A DNA stretch of 7,072 bases from Clostridiales bacterium (GTDB lineage: Bacteria; Bacillota; Clostridia; Lachnospirales; Anaerotignaceae), in the NCBI GenBank assembly GCA_021202325.1, contig JAJQDF010000031.1, positions 1 through 7,072 on the forward strand, in the 5' to 3' direction. Every line of letters begins with the position of its first letter. Position 1 is the first letter of the stretch. Made by a program: the position numbers and the translations under genes. Below, one piece after another: positions 5,450-7,072 of the stretch. The notes below the pieces were generated by a model, which saw nothing but the letters and a program-made list of their open reading frames with translations, was not told where the DNA came from and did not search any database.

Positions 5450-7015
5450 TTATTCATATTTTACTAAGTTGTTGAAACGATATCTTCCAAGAGGAATCTG
5501 AACAAATCCGTCTATGGAATCACTCATAGCACTGCATATATCCTCATGGTAAAGATTATTGATGGGAACATCTTCATAATAGATTTCCTGAATCTGTTTG
5601 AAGTACTCACCACGTACATCTTCATCAAGCTCGCTTGTTGATGCATCAAACATCTCTTCAGCCTCTTCGTTTGTATATCCTGTTGAGAATGTATCAAGAA
5701 CAAGAGTATTTTCAACGAAGCTTACAGGGTCAAGAATATCGTCTGACCATGTTCCTATAAGAACCTGGAAATTGCCAGCTGTCTGCAAATCAAGAAGTGT
5801 AGCTGTCTCAAGTGTTGTCAATGTTACGTCAACGCCTATTTCAGCCCACTGTGATTTAATAATTGTAGCAATCTGTTCAAATACTGTATTTCCTGAACGT
5901 ACAAGGAATTCAAGCTCAAATCCATCCGGATATCCTGCGGAAGCAAGGAGCTCTTTAGCAGTTTCTATATCATATTCTCTGTCATCCAAATCATCATCAT
6001 GGAAAAGGGCACTGCTTGAAAGTATGGTTGTAGCAACTTCGCCGTATCCATAAAGAACCATGTCAACTATTTCCTGTTTATTTGTTGCATAAGCAAGAGC
6101 CTGTCTTACTTCTTTATTTGAAAGTATTTCATCCCTTGTGTTGAATACAATATATCTGTTTGACATAGAAGCAACTGATGATGTAACTATGCCGTCTGTA
6201 GCTTCAAGAACCTGCATGCTGCTGAAAGGAACGTTTCCGATTATATCAACCTCACCGGCCTGGAGCTGCATAACTCTTGATTCGTCATCGGGAACAACCA
6301 AAACTCTGATAGTTTCTGTCTTAGGTTCATCCTCAACACGATAATAAGGATTCTTTGTAAATACTATTTCCTGCTCTTTTTCCCAAGATACAGCCATGTA
6401 CGGGCCTGTTCCCATAGGAAGGCATGTGTCATATCCGTTTTCTTCATAGAATGCCTTTGACTGAACAAACATATTGAAGTTAGTAAAGTTTGCAAGCATA
6501 GCTGCATTGGGCTCTGTAAGTGTTACAACAAGAACATCGTCTGAAGGTGATGTAACAGTATCTATATCCTCGGCAGCAAATGCCCACCAGCCTTCTGTTC
6601 CGGCTTTAGCTCTTTCAAATGTCCATATCCAGTCTTCAGCGGTAACATCTGTACCGTCAGCAAACTTAACATCGGGCTTAAGATTAAATGTGTATGTAAG
6701 ACCGTCGTCACTTATTTCCCAGCTTTCAGCAAGGCAGGGAACGATTTCTGTGCCGTCATCGCTAGGCATAACGAGTCCTTCAAGGAACAAATCATAAAGC
6801 CAAATAGCGCCGTTATCATTAACTGTTACAGGGTCAAAATTGTAACCGTCTGACTGTACAGCCATAACGATTTCATCCGCAATGGCGACTCCTTCAGCAT
6901 CTTCCGATGATTCCTCCGCCTCGGTATCGGAAGAGCTTGAGCTCGATGAGCTGCATCCTGCTAAAGCAGAAAAGGCCATTACCACGACAAGTGCAGTTGC
7001 TAAAAATTTCTTCAT
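5450..7015 (-). CDS. Lipoprotein solute-binding protein of a peptide ABC transporter (SBP_bac_5 family)
   Basis: This is the extracytoplasmic substrate receptor of the importer (521 aa). A lipoprotein signal peptide is clear: MKKF, a hydrophobic stretch, then lipobox LAGC with C21 as lipidation site. Eight serines (22-29) and an acidic Ser/Glu/Asp linker to about residue 42 tether the domain to the membrane. The family core includes AESWEISDDGLTYTFNLK (96-113), FADGTDVTAEDW (118-129), GTGPY (202-206), NPYYR (222-226), EVRQALAYATNKQEIVD (302-318) and AKELLASAGYPDGFE (353-367). W423-S-D-D426-I-L-D429-P430 matches W-x-x-D-x-x-[DE]-P, which in DppA and OppA contains the aspartate binding the peptide amino terminus; this supports a peptide-like ligand. 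The ATG at 7015 follows AAGGAGG (7024-7030). It is first in the operon and its codons lean toward T- or A-ending forms, consistent with high expression. The ligand is not identified. Confidence 0.94.
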   Translation of the reverse strand: MKKFLATALVVVMAFSALAGCSSSSSSSSDTEAEESSEDAEGVAIADEIVMAVQSDGYNFDPVTVNDNGAIWLYDLFLEGLVMPSDDGTEIVPCLAESWEISDDGLTYTFNLKPDVKFADGTDVTAEDWIWTFERAKAGTEGWWAFAAEDIDTVTSPSDDVLVVTLTEPNAAMLANFTNFNMFVQSKAFYEENGYDTCLPMGTGPYMAVSWEKEQEIVFTKNPYYRVEDEPKTETIRVLVVPDDESRVMQLQAGEVDIIGNVPFSSMQVLEATDGIVTSSVASMSNRYIVFNTRDEILSNKEVRQALAYATNKQEIVDMVLYGYGEVATTILSSSALFHDDDLDDREYDIETAKELLASAGYPDGFELEFLVRSGNTVFEQIATIIKSQWAEIGVDVTLTTLETATLLDLQTAGNFQVLIGTWSDDILDPVSFVENTLVLDTFSTGYTNEEAEEMFDASTSELDEDVRGEYFKQIQEIYYEDVPINNLYHEDICSAMSDSIDGFVQIPLGRYRFNNLVKYE

Positions 7016-7023
7016 TGACTTAA

Positions 7024-7030
7024 CCTCCTT
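7024..7030 (-). promoter_or_regulatory. Ribosome binding site of the solute-binding protein
   Basis: The minus strand reads AAGGAGG, 8 nt before the ATG at 7015, and fixes the start. Only 42 further bases are visible upstream (7031-7072). They are AT-rich and show no convincing -35/-10 pair, so the promoter probably lies beyond the window. Confidence 0.8.
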
Positions 7031-7072
7031 AAATAATAGTAATATCCGTTAGTTACTGTATGGTATGAGAAT

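Noticed and set aside
6928..6952. Run of eight serine codons as a slippage or phase-variation tract
   Set aside because: The serines use a mixture of AGC, TCA, TCG, TCT and TCC codons, so there is no simple DNA repeat; it is a normal lipoprotein linker.
7031..7072. Promoter directly upstream of the receptor gene
   Set aside because: TATTAC could be a -10, but no -35 is present at a suitable distance and the window ends too soon to judge.

Overview
The window carries one complete ABC transporter operon of the peptide/nickel (Dpp/Opp, PepT) family, read entirely on the minus strand. In transcription order it holds a lipoprotein solute-binding protein (7015 to 5450), a metal-dependent amidohydrolase (5258 to 4068), two permeases of the DppB and DppC type (4066 to 3125 and 3108 to 2287) and two ATPases of the DppD/OppD and DppF/OppF type (2265 to 1228 and 1235 to 249). 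No rRNA, tRNA, CRISPR array, transposase or plus-strand gene can be supported.

The organism is probably a low-to-moderate GC Firmicute, most likely an anaerobic clostridium. This is inferred from strong AGGAGG-type ribosome binding sites, a short lipoprotein signal peptide with a serine/acidic linker, tight gene packing and AT-rich spacers. No marker gene is present to place it more exactly.

Layout: bases 1-248 lie downstream of the operon. They hold a MITE-like inverted repeat (about 1-131), a perfect 13-bp hairpin (159-192) and the operon's intrinsic terminator (206-234). The five genes from the amidohydrolase to the last ATPase are packed closely: a 1-nt gap, a 16-nt gap, a 21-nt gap and a short overlap. 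The only large gap is the 191 nt between the binding protein and the amidohydrolase. It holds a nearly palindromic element of about 102 bp whose arms look like insertion-sequence ends and which could also act as an attenuating stem-loop.

How the parts likely work together: the lipoprotein captures a peptide-like solute outside the membrane, the two permeases form the channel, and the two ATPases drive import. The cytoplasmic amidohydrolase, of the imidazolonepropionase-like COG1228 group in which some members are dipeptidases or carboxypeptidases, is placed to cleave the imported compound. This dedicated import-and-hydrolyse arrangement is the most interesting aspect of the window; the substrate cannot be read from the sequence.
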